Positions 40,901 through 55,900 of a DNA stretch of 64,000 nucleotides are shown here, one piece after another; the stretch's first letter is position 1, and the number at the start of each line of letters is the position of its first letter. Source of the stretch: Sipunculus nudus. Lineage: Eukaryota > Annelida > Sipuncula > Golfingiida > Sipunculidae. The position numbers and the translations under genes were made by a program. The stretch is taken from NCBI GenBank assembly GCA_026874595.1, contig CM049318.1, positions 59,306,250-59,370,249 on the forward strand, in the 5' to 3' direction. The notes beneath the pieces are model-generated. The model worked only from the letters and a program-made list of their open reading frames with translations. It did not search any database and had not been told where the DNA came from.

Positions 40901-43900
40901 AACCACAATCAGTACTGGATGAGTCGTGGCTGGTTGCTGGAGTTGCCAGAAATACTGTTCTGCTGGGTAGAGCCAGCACGTTACATCCTTGTTTATAGCT
41001 TATTACTGTTGCAAAGCAGAGAAGGGGTACTGTTTTTACTTATATATATTCACATATGAATGCTGGTGTAAATGGGAAGATGCATCTTCATACTATTTAA
41101 TCTGTGGTAGCTCTGCTTTCACAGACCTTGATTCATCGAGCCGTTCTGGTAATGAACAAGGCAATTGAACTAAATAAATGAATCATGTAAGCTTGTTTTA
41201 TGTGGCTGCCAGATCGTACTTGTTCTAGACCAAACTTTTAGTACTGTTTGGAAGGCAATGATAATTTGACCAATCAAATAAAGCCATACATAAACCTGTC
41301 CCTTTTCTGGTGCAGACATTATTTTGTTCAGACAGCATGTGAAAAGCATATTATAAACATTTTGTTTGTTTGATTAATTGATTGGCAGTTTTGATTTCAG
41401 CCCACACACTTGCAGTCCTTTCCAGTATTCATGTAATAGACACCAGAATGGCTCGCTGAATCAAGGTCTGTGAAAGTACTGCTGCCACTGACTTGATAGT
41501 ATGAGGATGCAGATATGCCTGTTGCTTCTTCTATCACTGTCCATCAGAAATCATTGTAGAGATATCATTATACATCCTTCATACATAGCCATGCAACCTA
41601 TCTGAGTTAAATTAAATAAAGCCATTTACAAGTTTATACACATAAAAATATACACATATACATATATATTTTAAAATTCAGGCTTAACTGATTACTAATA
41701 TTATTCACAAATAATATTATTTTTTTTTTCTTGGAAACAATTTCTCTTCAATTTTCTTATGACATGTTCAAACAATTATAAACTGACGTCAGATTACAGT
41801 GTTTTCTTAGGAATTAACAAGAGCTGTCTCGCAATGAATTTCACAGTATTTTTGGGATAATAATGTGCAAGCATTGAGAAAGTGCAAGATCCAGGATTGC
41901 AGGTTTATATTAAGGGTTTAAAACCTGTTAAAGGAAACACTCAGGTATAAGTTAAATGGTTCGGGCAATAAAATGTTACTTGTAGGAGACCACTGAGCTA
42001 GTATAATCAAAATAGTGCTAATACAGCAAATAACCTGAAGCATGAACAACAAACAATCGACCACCACCATGTGTCTAACAGAACAACACACACAGAATTC
42101 ATAAGTGCTTAAACCATATAATTATCTTTATTTTAACTGCCTGTATTACTAGTTAACTCATAACATGCAACTCCTCTGTGATCACATCCCAGAACTGCCT
42201 GATTTTGGTCATGAACTGACAAAAAAAATACAAAGTATGCCCTAAGGGGGGTAATTTCCCATATTTCCCTGTAAATCTAGAGAAATCAGACTTTTTTTGC
42301 AAAGACAGTAGGGGTCTACTAAGCGCCATCAATCAGGAACTATATGGACTATACAAAATTATGTAACATGTTGGTGTAGATATATAAGGCCATATTTATG
42401 ACTTAAATGCCCATGGTCAATTCCATCATCAAGTAACCTCTTCACTCATTCACTCATTGATATTTTGTGAACAGGCAACTGCACCAAACAATATTAGAAA
42501 GGGAATGGATTGAACAGAATGAGATATAATAATATTCTGTTAATGTTACACCTGGACTAATATCAACGAACAAAAATACCAAAGGAAATAACAAGTGGCC
42601 CATGGGCCATGACGTTCAGCTGAATTCAGGGACCCTTAAACAATGGGTAACATGATTCCAAGAGTGCTCAAAATCATGCATTATGATAATAGAGGTTACA
42701 GTGACCTTATTCTACATCCAGCTGCTACCATGCATTTGTGCCCATCTGACTTATAGAGTGTTAAAATCATGTTCTTTAACAAAGCTTACAGAATATAGGT
42801 CACAGTGACATTATTTCTGGTTTCCAAGACATTTTTACAGGAAACTCCCTGGATCCTAATCAAATTAGAAGATCCTAACTGTTACCAATCATGCAAATCT
42901 GTTCTTTTATTTGCTCAAATCATGTTCTTTCACAAATCTTGCAGAATATAGGTCACTATGAACTTATTTCAGGTTTCCAATGAGATTTCCAAGAAGACCT
43001 CCCTGGATGTACAGGTAGAAGATTCTAGGTCTAACAATTTCATTTTGTGCCTTATTAACAGCCAGACTGCTTCATTTGAAGGTCTTAAAAATAATGAAAA
43101 AAATACATAAAAACTGGAAAAATACAGGGGGCACTACAAGTCTGCAGGACCTGATGAAACACTCCATGATCAATATGCACGCAAAAATTCATGGTGATCG
43201 ATGTATCATATTTTTTATAATTCTAGGGGGATATGGGCTAAAAGAGACCTAATTTCAGGTTTCCCCGGAGATTTTACATGGACCCCCCTGGAAGTCAGGT
43301 TAAAAGATTCCAGATCTAGCAGCTAATATTTGTGCCTGGTCAATGGACTACTGCTTCTATGAAGGTCACAAAAATAGAGAAAAATTGCAAAAAATAAAGG
43401 TGGCGCCACCAGTCTACAGGAACTGATAAAACACTCCATGATCAATATGCATGCAAAAATTTCATATACTGGAGCTATTGTATCATCTTTCTAATTATTC
43501 TGGGGGGTGGGGGGATGGGGGATACTTAGGAGGACCATAGCTTGGAGGATATGGGTAACAGAGACCTAATTTTAGGTTTCCAAGGGGATTTTCATAGACC
43601 TCCCTGATCATAAAGTTAGATGATTCCAGGTCCAGCAGTTACAATTTGTGCCTGGTTAACAGACGGACAAACAGATGGTCAGATGGAAGGACGGATAGAC
43701 GACCAGACGCCGGACAAAGAGTGATTGCTATAGCTCAGATGACTTTCAGTCAGCTGAGCTAAAAACAGGAAAATTACCTCAGAATGTAGGCCCATAGACA
43801 AAATAAAACAGGACAAAATGTCATTACATAAAATACTATAGAATATATCAATAGGCACATGGTCTATAGACTGATACTATAAAGAACGTTTAAATATAGT

Positions 43901-46900
43901 ACAACAAAAAGAGGAATAAATGTTCATAGACAAAATACTAAAGAACATGTTTTCAGGTAAAATAATATGGGACAAAAATACTATAAAATAATGTCAGTAA
44001 TGCAGGACATTATGTCAATATTGACAAAAAATCAAGGACATAATTTTCACAAACTAAAAACAACTTGATTTGAAGTCCACAGACAACATCACATGCACTG
44101 GATATAAAGTCCAAAGACAAAATATTACAGGATGTCAAGTCTATGTACAATATACAACAGGACATAATGTCTACATGCAGAATACCTCAGTGTTTCTCAC
44201 CGTAAAGAAACTCCAACAAAATATACCGATTATCATATCAATTATTTAATAGTCATAACAATTCTGAACAATTTGACAGGGACCAATAGGAATAATGAAC
44301 GAGTGTAAATTCTGGTTCATTTTTGGCATATATTCTATAATATTTATCTTTAATTTACAGGTAACACTAGATAAGTTGATTTTATAATTTTATTCTTTTA
44401 CTTTTGAGCTTTCATCTCTACAGAAATGGATTACGTACATGATATGATGATGTGGCTACAGTATGAATGACTGTTCACCAGGGCAGATGGTAATGATTGG
44501 CCAATGATCGATTATAATCGATGATTGGTCGGGTTGATGCAGACCATTTGATGATCGTTCTTGCCGTGCCATAATCGATTGCAAATTTTAGCAGTAACTT
44601 TAGCTTTGTGATCAGGAAATGTGTGCTTTTTCAAACATAATGCCAACAACCTAGATAAAAGTCTTTGTCTACTAAAAAACTTATTTACCAGTATATAGGC
44701 ACATAGGCTACAGAATTTGGACATTTTTAGCCTGCATGTAGGCCTACATATCAGTTGAGATGATGTACTGGTCTATATATGGTCCTAAAAGTTCATACTT
44801 CTAAACAACCAATTATTTCTAATTATTGGTTGGTACAGGCCAACCAATTTTTACCATTGATTGATCCTGCAATTACAACCGATTCCCAACATTAGAAGAT
44901 GAGATGTAAAGGTGGGGGGTTTATTGTCTGAGATCACTGACGATGTCTGTCTCATCCGGCTTTACACTTTGCCTTCCTGGTCTTTCGGGCCTGTTTATTC
45001 TTGTATTATTCTTGCCTCCCTGGGGAGCATACAACCCAAGCAGCCATAACAGGCGCTAGAAGGTTATTTGTTCTACATTTGCCTTCCTCTCCTGACCAGT
45101 ACCCATTCACTCCTGGGTCGAGAGAGCACACCCTTGTGGTAAAGACTTTGCCAAGGAGTCTTGAGGCAGATGGCAGAAGAACAAGACGCAAACTCACAAC
45201 CCTGCAGTCACAAGTCCAACCTCCTCTCCATTTCGCCGACATGCTCCATGCCTTATTCATCCAGGTTTGATTTTCAATATAATTGACCTTTTATTAATAT
45301 TTCATTGAGATTAAAAAACCTACTGAAGCATTTTTCAACACGAGCATAACAATAAAATGATATCATGACAAAGAGCATAGTCAGCAGAAGATCTCATAGG
45401 AACCTATTAGCCAACCTACCTGCTAATGCATCATGGCAGTCAGCCAATGATATAAAATCCTCCGAAAAATTAAACCACAATGGGCACTAAAGCTAAACCT
45501 TGTCACTTCAGGCAGATTATATTTAAACAGTTCTATTCAATTATTAAATGTTTTGGCCAAATATTATAAGATACTGAACAGCCCACCAAGTTGTTTAATA
45601 TAATTTTTAAGTTTAGAATATTTGAATGTGACACAGGTTGCAATGAAGTGCTTTTATATGATAATTAAAGACTTTGTAACAAAGCAGACACAAATAACAT
45701 GCAAGTAGCCATAGCGACATGGATTACAGGCAACGTGAGTCACTTACACAACCAACTGCCTGCTACAGCGTCTTGGAGAATTTCTCCTGCAGAAACCAGT
45801 ATCACATTTAAGAACTACCAAGTGAATTATAACGGGGGTAAGTACATCTCAGGTCATTATTTACATATTAATGTTGAAGCCAGAGCAGCTGCATTAGTCT
45901 TTATTTCTTAAATGCAAACTTGAGCCAGCAGATGAAGGACTGTGCTTTTTTAATGCTATCCAGGCTGAACTAGAATGCCCAAACTGATTCAAACCCCCCC
46001 CCCCCCCCATTGGCCAAAATCCCCAAATTCGAGGAGAAAATTTTGTACTTTTTTCAAGATTGAGCTGTTCACAGAAATCATATATTTCCAGAGATATGAT
46101 GGTTTGGTCACTGATTTTTAGTTTTGATGATTTGGTCACTGATTTTTAGTTTTGATGATTTGGTCACTAATTTTTAGTTTTGATGATTTGGTCACTGATT
46201 TTTAGTTTTGATGATTTGGTCACTGATTTTTAGTTTTGATGAAAACTTTATTGAAAAAATTGGTGTATAAAATTTGAGGGGAAAATAAGCAGTGGTAGTT
46301 TCTGGAATAACTGTTATCATAAAAATCCTAGATTTCTGCAGATTTGACCATGAAGAATAAGGTCACCAAATCTCATAAGATTTTCATTATATCTTAAACA
46401 ACAGTGATGAATCATGTTTTTGTGGCACAGCTCACAAAATATAGGTCAGTGTGACCTAATTTTTTTATCTGCAAGGAGATTTCTCTATGAAAATTAAAAG
46501 CAAAAAAAAAAGCAAGAATTAAAGCAAAAACATTCTAGGCAAAATGTTTCTGATAAATGGTGCTCTAATAATGCCTTAGCAAATGGTTGCTATAAATAGG
46601 TTGGTCTGATCCACAGACAACTGATAATTTAAAGACCAATCATATATTAGCTCAGAGTGACCTGAAACCAGGTGAGCCAACATTTGTATTTTGTTTCCCC
46701 CATCATGCCCTGCTTAAGTCTGCTTTGCCTGATTTGAGAGTAAATAAAAACATTGAGTAAAAACTACAAAGATTATTCTTTATTATCCCTACCCCACATG
46801 ATATTTTAGGAAAGCTTGTGCAACTTTTTAAAATTAGCCCAATGCTAAGCCATGACAAAAGATAGTAATCCAACATCTACTGGCTTTAATTCAGAACTCT

Positions 46901-49900
46901 ATAACAGATAATTCAGTATAGATTGTGCAACTTTTTAAAATTAGCCTAATGTTAGGCCCATGATAAAAGATAGTAATCCATCATCTACTGGCTTTAATTC
47001 AGCACTGAGAACTCCCTGAGCTGACAGGATGAATAAAACAGCAAATCCAAATCACCCCTTTATTAAAGTCCATAAACACTGCTCAGATGTTTGTCCTATT
47101 TCACATTTAATCAATATGTCATGCACAAATTTACTGAGCAAAAATTAACCAGAAACACCCACTTTGAAGACCAGTATCCATAGCTACAGTGTGTGTGTCA
47201 TCAGTTAAATTAGCTGTGGGATAAGCTACTGTTTTATGAAAAGGTCAAACATGTCTGCAGTTATATATGACTGGGGGTAATGAAGCTGGGGGAAGAGTTC
47301 ATATGTTCTAAACAGGATATCTCCATTAAAAATATATTTCACGAGTATACTTTGATAAAATCATGAAAAAGCCAGCCTACCTTTGGTGTTCATGTAACCA
47401 GCTTGACATATCCTGCAAAGACAGAAGAGATCAGTTTATGAGAAACATAATGCAAAACAAAATAAACCACAAGAGTGCATAATATGCCCCTTGTGTGTCA
47501 GAAGGCCTTTGTACAGATTTCGCAGACAACTGAAATGGGTAAGCATTTATACTGAAGGTTATTGTAAAAAAAACCCATCAAATTCCAAGTTATCACAACA
47601 ATACCATAAAGAGATTTGGTTACCTCTTGATTTGACCTCATTTAATGTGTGGATTTTAATGAGAATTGACCTCACCATGAACTTAACGTGACCTTAATAG
47701 CATATTCATTTATTGAATAATCATGAACATAACTGTTCCGTGCAGCTAATCAGGTCGCTGATATTACTGTAAACTGTGAGTCCATAATATAATTTGCGTA
47801 ATTTGGGAGACCTCTCCCAAACAGTACATGTGTAGTCTGTACCAGTACTCATGTCGGCATGTTTTCCGGGATGTTTTTTATATGAAGGAGATAGTTTTAA
47901 AAGTTACCAGCCAAAGGTTGAAGGAGCCATTCCTCCAACTGCCGCGTTAATAATGATGTCTTACCTGCACAGCACATAAGTCATATGAGACAAATAACCA
48001 AAAATATTGCAAGACGGTTCACAATGACTGTAATATATTCATCAGTGCAGGGATTCCAGATGATGACGTCAGTAAATGCGACGTCTACATCACTGAACTT
48101 TGTGATGTCATTATTGCCTAGTAAAGAGCTGTGGCAAGGAAGGAGCGTTCTGGGGGCTCATTATAATAATTAGGTTGAAAGGGCGGGGCATAAGGGCTCT
48201 GGTGGTGAGGTCAATTGAATTCAGGTGAGAGACTCTGTTGGTAAATGTTTATAAATAGGTTACATGAAAATCCCTCTGATTTTTGGTAAGTCATCATGGA
48301 GCCATCAAAGTCTGGTGACCTCTAACCTTCCCTCATACAAGGATATATCACATGCTTTGACATGATGATCAACTTTTTGGACAATTTTGTCATATCTATT
48401 CCTGTTTAAGGCCGCACCATTCTGATGTGCAATATATGACGCTATTTGTGCATAATCCAATGCATTTCGAAAAACACATGCTGTAAAATGAAGAAAATAT
48501 TGTATATGCTGTTTAAAAATCCCTGGACCAGTACAGAATTCTGATTTTACAACCTACTTTTTCCTTACACAAGTGCATCTGTACCACCCCACCTTGTCCA
48601 GGGTTGTAATATGATTCACTCCTCAGAGTGGGCTGGTGTATTGAACAACAATTAAAGAACATTCAGCGATGTGTCAGCCACAGACACTCCCATACCAAGC
48701 ATTCTATCAAGACTGTTATAAAATCAATAAGCATACTAAACATACATGCACGCTGATATACACACCAGATACTGTACAATTACAGTACTGTGATGTTCAA
48801 ACAAAAAACTCCAGGGCTTTAACAAAGCAGAAATAAGGAAACAGTAGCTACACTCCGCTGACTGACAACCATCAGGCTGATGCAGTCTTCAAAATCTGTA
48901 CCAGAGCTGAAAGACTATGTAGCTGCTTGCATTTTTCTCTCTTGTTCTATATATGTTCTTTTAGATTTAGCTAAACATGTAAGCAGGGATCATAATACTT
49001 TGAAATTTTCACCTTTCCAAGGGAAAGGCATTCATACAGGTTTGCCTTTCTGCAGAAAAATTTGCCTTTTCTGCTGAAGATGCATCCTACCATAATATCA
49101 AACTTTCAGTCAAGCTCAGTGTAAACCTGATTCTGTCATCTTACATGCCAATAATATATAGGGGATATAAATATAGGGGATCAGGGCCTAAATGGTGGAA
49201 AGTATAAGAAACTATAGACCCATTTTTATAGGAAAATATTGGAAATATAGGGATTCGGTGGAAGATCATCTGTAAAATATTTTGTTTTTGTGTCATGTTT
49301 GTTACTACTTATCAGCTACTAATGTGGAAAACATCTATCGTAGGTAGGTATTCACCTTTCCAACAGTTTGGTACAAAATGAAAAACACCTTTCCGTGCAC
49401 GTTTGCCTGTCTGAGTAAGGAGGAAAGGTGTTATTATGACCCCATGCGTAAGAAATGACTATACAAGCTGAAGTCAATTTCATAATAAATATTCTGCTGT
49501 ATAAATTAGCTTTAACTTTTTACAAGTGATAAAATGAAAATTATGGCTAAAACAAGATCTTGCACTTTTAAACTCTTTTAAAAACAGTTTATTTTACTAG
49601 ACTGGTAATAACTTTAACATAAAGAAAGATATTAATCTTATAAGCATCACATTTCATGCAAATTTTTTGGTGAGTTTTGTGAATCTCCATCAAAGCCCTG
49701 GTAAGTTATCACAATGACACTTAAAGTTAATGGATGGACAGACATTATACATCCCGTCTATGATGGGTGTATAAAAATGGTAAAGCTTTGATTAATGCTA
49801 TTATAAACCCTTATAAAAAGGACACTATATGAATCTAAACACTGTCCTGGGCATTTCAATTATTTGTTTTTGCAGGAGACTGACATATGTACACCTGTAG

Positions 49901-52900
49901 GCTTGAGTGACATGGGAAGTTTTTTAATTCTGAAAGTGAGAGAGAACTACTCCGAAGTTGATTGCGTTCCCCTGGGTGGATAGATATTGTTAACATATCA
50001 CATTACCATGTGAGCAAATGCTATAATCACTTTTTAAGCTATGACTTTATAAGCCCTGTTCCAACACCTGTCAACCCACCTCCACATATTTTTTTCAAAC
50101 TTTATTCATTATCCACAATAATTCAGCTTTAATAATAGAAGGAAATGTGGTTTTATGACAAGTTAAAGTATGAAACAAATACTTTTATTTTGCAATGCCA
50201 TCTTTGTGAAGGTAATGTGCATTTCTTACATTTGCTTGTGACAAAAACAACTTTATGTAGTCTGCATTTATAGGAAGATGTCAGTCTTACAAATATTCAA
50301 GTCATACTTAACATGTATAGTAAAATTTTTTTGGACCTGTATAATGTGTCTGTAATAGCTGGTTGTCTGTTGAAGTAAAGTGTCTACTTGACCAGGTTTC
50401 ACTGAATATACTGGGTTTTTTTTTTTTACCTCAGAAATGACCTTGTGATATAAACAATAAGAAAATGAGTGCAATATTACTGTCATTGACCTGAGTAATT
50501 TGAAGGTTATTGTTTTTTTACCTGATTCTGTGTGTGTCCCCAAGATATCTGGTGAAAATGATGGGGGGGGGGGATAGGTTGGTTAGTTAACATTCAAAGG
50601 CACCAACTTTGAGCAATATCTTCCACGCAGGGTTTGCATCCTGATATTGGACACTTTTTTAAATTAATCATTTAATTCCCGATTTAATTTTGTATTAACG
50701 GCATGCTTAAATTCAACATCAATGCATACATTATTTGACTTAATGTTACAGGCCATGCAAATGGATCTGATGGTGGGTGGATTGATGACTGAGCCGCCCA
50801 GCAAGATCACAGGACTGGTACACCTGGTGGTGGGCTGAAAATAAACCAAATCAACAACCCAAGCACTGTCACAGTGCTCTGAAAAGGTGCAGTGAATTAA
50901 TCCATTAATTGCTATGGGGACAGGCTGGGGGCTGGCAATATATTATAACAGGCAGGGGAAATCAGATCCACAACTCCCAGGTATGTTACTCCGTGAGTGC
51001 AGTTTACTTGTGGCAGTGATTATAGTAGTTTTCATCACTACGGCTATTGTTTGGGTGGAAACGTCAATATCACTAGGGATCCTTTAATGGCAGGCACACA
51101 TCATTCATACAGTGTGACCCATCTGACGGTTAGCCTGTGTGGTGGGTACAGGGACCACAGTAACATAGTTGATGGGGTTATATACTGATTGCTGTAGGAC
51201 TGCCCAGGGAAAGTGAAATGACGAGGACCAATTCAATGGCACTGGTTATGCTGATATTGATTATCAGACTATGTTTGGTGATCAATTAAAAAAAAATATT
51301 ATGGCGGAGTATCATGATGAATGTTAATACTGATTATGAACACATGGTTATCAATCAAATATTGATATTTTTATGACAACAGTCTTATTTATATAAAAAT
51401 GTCTAGCAACAACATAAAGCAGCCTCAAACAATCACAAAAATAGCACACATTTGCAACAGTACCAAATTGTCTTCAATAAGCCAACAAAAACATTACTCA
51501 TTCCTACTGAAGATATTTTGCCTTGAAATATACTGAAAACAATATTATGCCTACAGGCATAATGCAAACCTGTGCAACGGGATACACATTAGGTATAATG
51601 TTTTCATGATAACATGCTTGACCATTATTTGAAAAGAACTTGCTTACTTTTTAAATACCGGTGTGAAATGTACATGTACAATGCAAGTACAAAACATTTT
51701 GAACCCAAGTACAAGCACCAATTACAAAAACAACACTGCTGAAATTCTTGCATGGATGCACACAACATAAAATGATTGTAAGTGGCGCCACCAGACTTGT
51801 GTAAGAAAAAGCCATCAAAGATGTATGGATATGCAAAATTTCAGGCAGATGCCTCAAACCACTGTTGTGCTATGTGCACAGATGCATGAAACCCAAAAAC
51901 AATTGTAGGTGGCGCACAATTCTTGTATACAACAAAACTATTCAAGGTGTATGGACATGCATGCACAATTTTAGGCTGGCATGTCAAATTACTCCTGAGA
52001 AATAATCAGGGACATACACTGTGAAAAAAATATTGCAGGTGGCACCACCAAACTTGTGCAAATAAAGCTATCTGAGATGTATGAATTGCACAATTTCAGG
52101 CTGATACATCAAACTTCTCAGTAAGGCGCACTCTGATGACCAAGCTAAACTGAGGCAAGCAGTTGCTCCCAAGTGAATTGAAACTAATATGCAGGTGCAG
52201 CTACTGCACTGAGTGAACCCTTGAACTCTATCTGGCTATACTGACTGAACTCTTGAACTGTTGCCTAATCTGACACAGTTGACAGTCTGCAAAGCTATAA
52301 ATTATACAGATGCAGGCTGAAACTTGGCCTGTTGCCAAATCTGAATAGTTAGCAGTCTGCCAAGCTATTTATAGATACAGACAAAATCTTGGCCTGTTGC
52401 CAAATATGCTTACACATACTGAATGAAATTGGCTACAATGCTTTTTTTCATGCTGACATATTCATAAGATTTTTATCAAAAATGTTCAGAATAATAACAG
52501 ATGCATTTCAAAAGCAAAATCAGAATACAGATATATTTTATTTATGGATTTTTCTTACAATCTGACATAAGCTGAATAAGGACACAAATTATTTATGTTG
52601 CCTGTACAGCTCTACTTATATACCCACAGCTAAGTCTGTTAATACAATAAATCTACAAGCTTTGTTAACCAAAGTATCTCAAAGTCCTTTAAGTGTTAAT
52701 TGTCTAATAATTCAGTCAAAAATCATTTAACTTATTTCATGTAAATTAGAACCTAAGAATATTTTTTTAGCAATGTTACAGAATTTGAAACAACGGTTTT
52801 AAAGAAGAAGACTATTGTAGCCCTCAGTTTGATACATGCTTACTTGACCACAAGACCAAATTCAGTTTTCTATGACTCTACCAAAAATCAATGAACTCAA

Positions 52901-55900
52901 TCAATTCTTATAAAACTGAGAGAACCCTACCTCAGGATAATTCTTGTGAAAATTTAAACCATTCAGCTTAACAGTTTCATCATGAAACATTTTTAATGAG
53001 AAGCTGAATGGGGCTAAAATTATAAGGATTTTGCCCACAAAAAACAGGATGATGTAGATGGTGCCACAAAAACCTCAATTTCAAATATGAGTCATGTGAC
53101 CAACATTTGCATAAAACCTGGTGATGATAGCTCCAGCCATTTCTGATATTGTAATTTTAGTATCCTTTTTTTGGCCAAATAACTTATTTCACTTTCTGTA
53201 ACTTGGCCAAAAATCACCAAACTGGAACCATTCAAACAAAATTGAGAGAGATTGTTTCAGGGATGGTTTCGGTGAAATATTTAATAATTTGGCCAGACAG
53301 TTTTAGAAAAGAAGATTTTTAAAGTTTTTTTAGCTTTTTCACAATATAATCTAAGTCAATGCAGATAGCAAAAAAAGCGCAATCTGACAGTTTTTTAGAT
53401 AACTGATTTTTTGCATAAAATTTGGTGATGCTAGCTCCTGTCGTTTTTGAGACAGAATAGGTTAACGTACAGATAGGTTAGTATGGGTTTACACTCTAGC
53501 TCACACGTTCACTAAACAAGTGACCCATGGGTCATGACGCTCAGCTGACTGGGAAGAGATTCGCAAAAGGAAATTTTATCATTAGAATGGTAGTATATAC
53601 CCATTCAACTGAAGCATCAAACAGATTAACCAACAGGCCAAGATTTAGTCTGTATTTATATATCTCAAAAATAGAGAAAAATGTGTAAACTTTTAAAACT
53701 AGAATACGGGTAACCGACAAGTGACTACATGTATCTGCCAAAATCGGATAGTGAGGCATGGATTGAGTGGCAAGGGGAAATAGAGTGAGGTATGTTGCAT
53801 ATTAGCATGGATGTCTGCAGCCTAAATGTGTATGTAGGTTGTGCCACCTACCACAAATCCAGAAAGCTGTCCAAGTTGTATACACCTGCAAAATTTTAGG
53901 CAGAAAAGTCAAACCACTACATGTATATGAGCGATTTTTGCCCATGGCAGACAAACAGACAAACACTGTGCAAAAATCTTTGCAGGTAACCCCTCCAGTT
54001 TTGTGTATGATAAAGACCTATGTGAGATCTAAACACATGCACAATTTTGGCCCAATCGGTCAAATGGTTCCTGAGATATGAGCTTGGATGTGTGCAGCGT
54101 TAACTAGAATGTAGGTGGCGCCACCTGTCATAAAATCAAGAAAGCTGTCCACGATGTATAAACCTGCAAAATTTTAGGCAGTTATGTCGAACCACTACAG
54201 AGAAATGAGTGATTTTAGGCAACGGCAGACTAACAGACAGACGCTGTGCAAACATTGTTACAGGTGGCGCCACCATTTTTTGTGTATGTTACAGAGCTAT
54301 CAAAGGGCTACATTTGTATAAATTTTATTTCCTGATCGGTCAAACGGTTCCCAAGATATAAGCTTGGACGTCATCAGCATGAACGTGAACGTAGGTGGCG
54401 CCACCTGTCATAAAATCAAGAAAGCTATCCTGGATGTATACGCATGACGAATTTCAGGTGAATTAGTCAATTCACTGCAGAGATATGAGTGATTTTAACC
54501 CAAGGCAGATGAACAGATGGACACTGTGCAAACATGGTTACAGGTGGCGCCACCATTTTTTTGTGTATGTTATAAAGCAATCCAAGGGCTACATTTGTAT
54601 CAATTTTATTTCCTGATCGGTCAAACAGTTCCCGAGATATGAGGGTTTATGAGTGGAAACAGACCCACAAATGGAAACTGGATAGAGAGGAAAGGTCAGA
54701 GGTCAACGCTAATTGGTTAGGCACCAGTTCACATGTGACCCGATAATAGGTGTAAGTTTGGGAAAAATCGGTCCATTAGTCTCCGAGGAGCTCTCTGGAA
54801 ACGAACGCCGCCGCGGTGGAGGAACTCGGTCAAAAACATAGTATCCGCAAAACTTCGTTTTGGCGGATACAAAAATACAGGTGGCTCCACCAGTCTGCAG
54901 AAACTAATAAAAACACTTAATGGTCAATATCCATGCAAAAAATCATGGTGATCTCTGCATTAGTTGTTCAGATACTTCAGTTTTTGTATCAAATTGTCCA
55001 TTATTCTGAGGGATACTTCGGAGTCCTATAGCTTGAAGGATATGGGTAACAGAGACCTAATTTCAAGTTTCCACAGGCACCTTTCATGGGCCTCCTTGCA
55101 TGACAAGAATGAAGATTCTAGGTCCAGTTGTTGCGATTTGTACCCTGTTGACAGATAACCACATCTTTAAAGGTCTCAAAAAAAGAAAAAAATTCGTAAA
55201 AATTTTAAAAAAAATAGAGGTGGCACACCCAGTCTGCAGAAACTGATGGAACAGCTCATGATCAATATGTATGCCGAAAATCATGACCATCAGTTTTGTA
55301 GTTATTGAAATACTGCAGTTTTTGTATCAAATTTTCCATTATTCTGGGGGGGGGGGGGGTATTTTGGACCCATACAGCTTAAAGAATATGGGTAACAGAA
55401 ACCTAATTTCAAGTTTCCATGGAGACTTTTCATGGGTCTCCCTGTGTGTCAAGAATGAAGATTCTTGGTCCAGTTTTTATGATTTGTGCCCTGTTAACAG
55501 ATGTTCATATCTTTAAAGGTCTCAAAAATACAGAAAAATTTCGTAAAAAAAACCGAACAAATACAGGTGGTGCCACCAGTCTGCAGAAACTTATGAAACA
55601 CTCCATGATCAATATCCATGCAAACAATTATGGTTATCTCTGCATTAGTTGTTCAGATACTTTAGCTTTTGTATCAAATTTTCCATTATTCTGAGCTGTA
55701 CTTTGGAGTGCCATAGCTCAAAGGATATGGGTAACAGAGATCAAATTTCAGGTTTCCATGGAGACTTATCATGGGTCTCCCTGTGTGTCAAGAACGAAGA
55801 TTCTAGGTCCAGTTGTTACGATTTGTACCCTGTTGACAGATAACTACATCCTTAAACGTCTCAAAAATGGAGAAAACAATTTGTGAACATTGAAAAATAC

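Larger units (their letters stand above)
37935..47380 (-). other. Kelch gene intron (9.4 kb)
   Basis: Holds a SINE (39630), T-family copy (40055), long-TIR MITE (41081), S element 3 (42591), SINE (45010), a 28-bp minisatellite (46103) and a tandem duplication (46816). C runs lie at 39292-39305 and 45994-46008. No exon is needed by phase, and none was found. Confidence 0.6.

Noticed and set aside
45001-45270. Protein-coding gene suggested by 84-89-residue ORFs on both strands
   Set aside because: The sequence resembles a SINE-type repeat, frames are open on both strands and no domain is visible.
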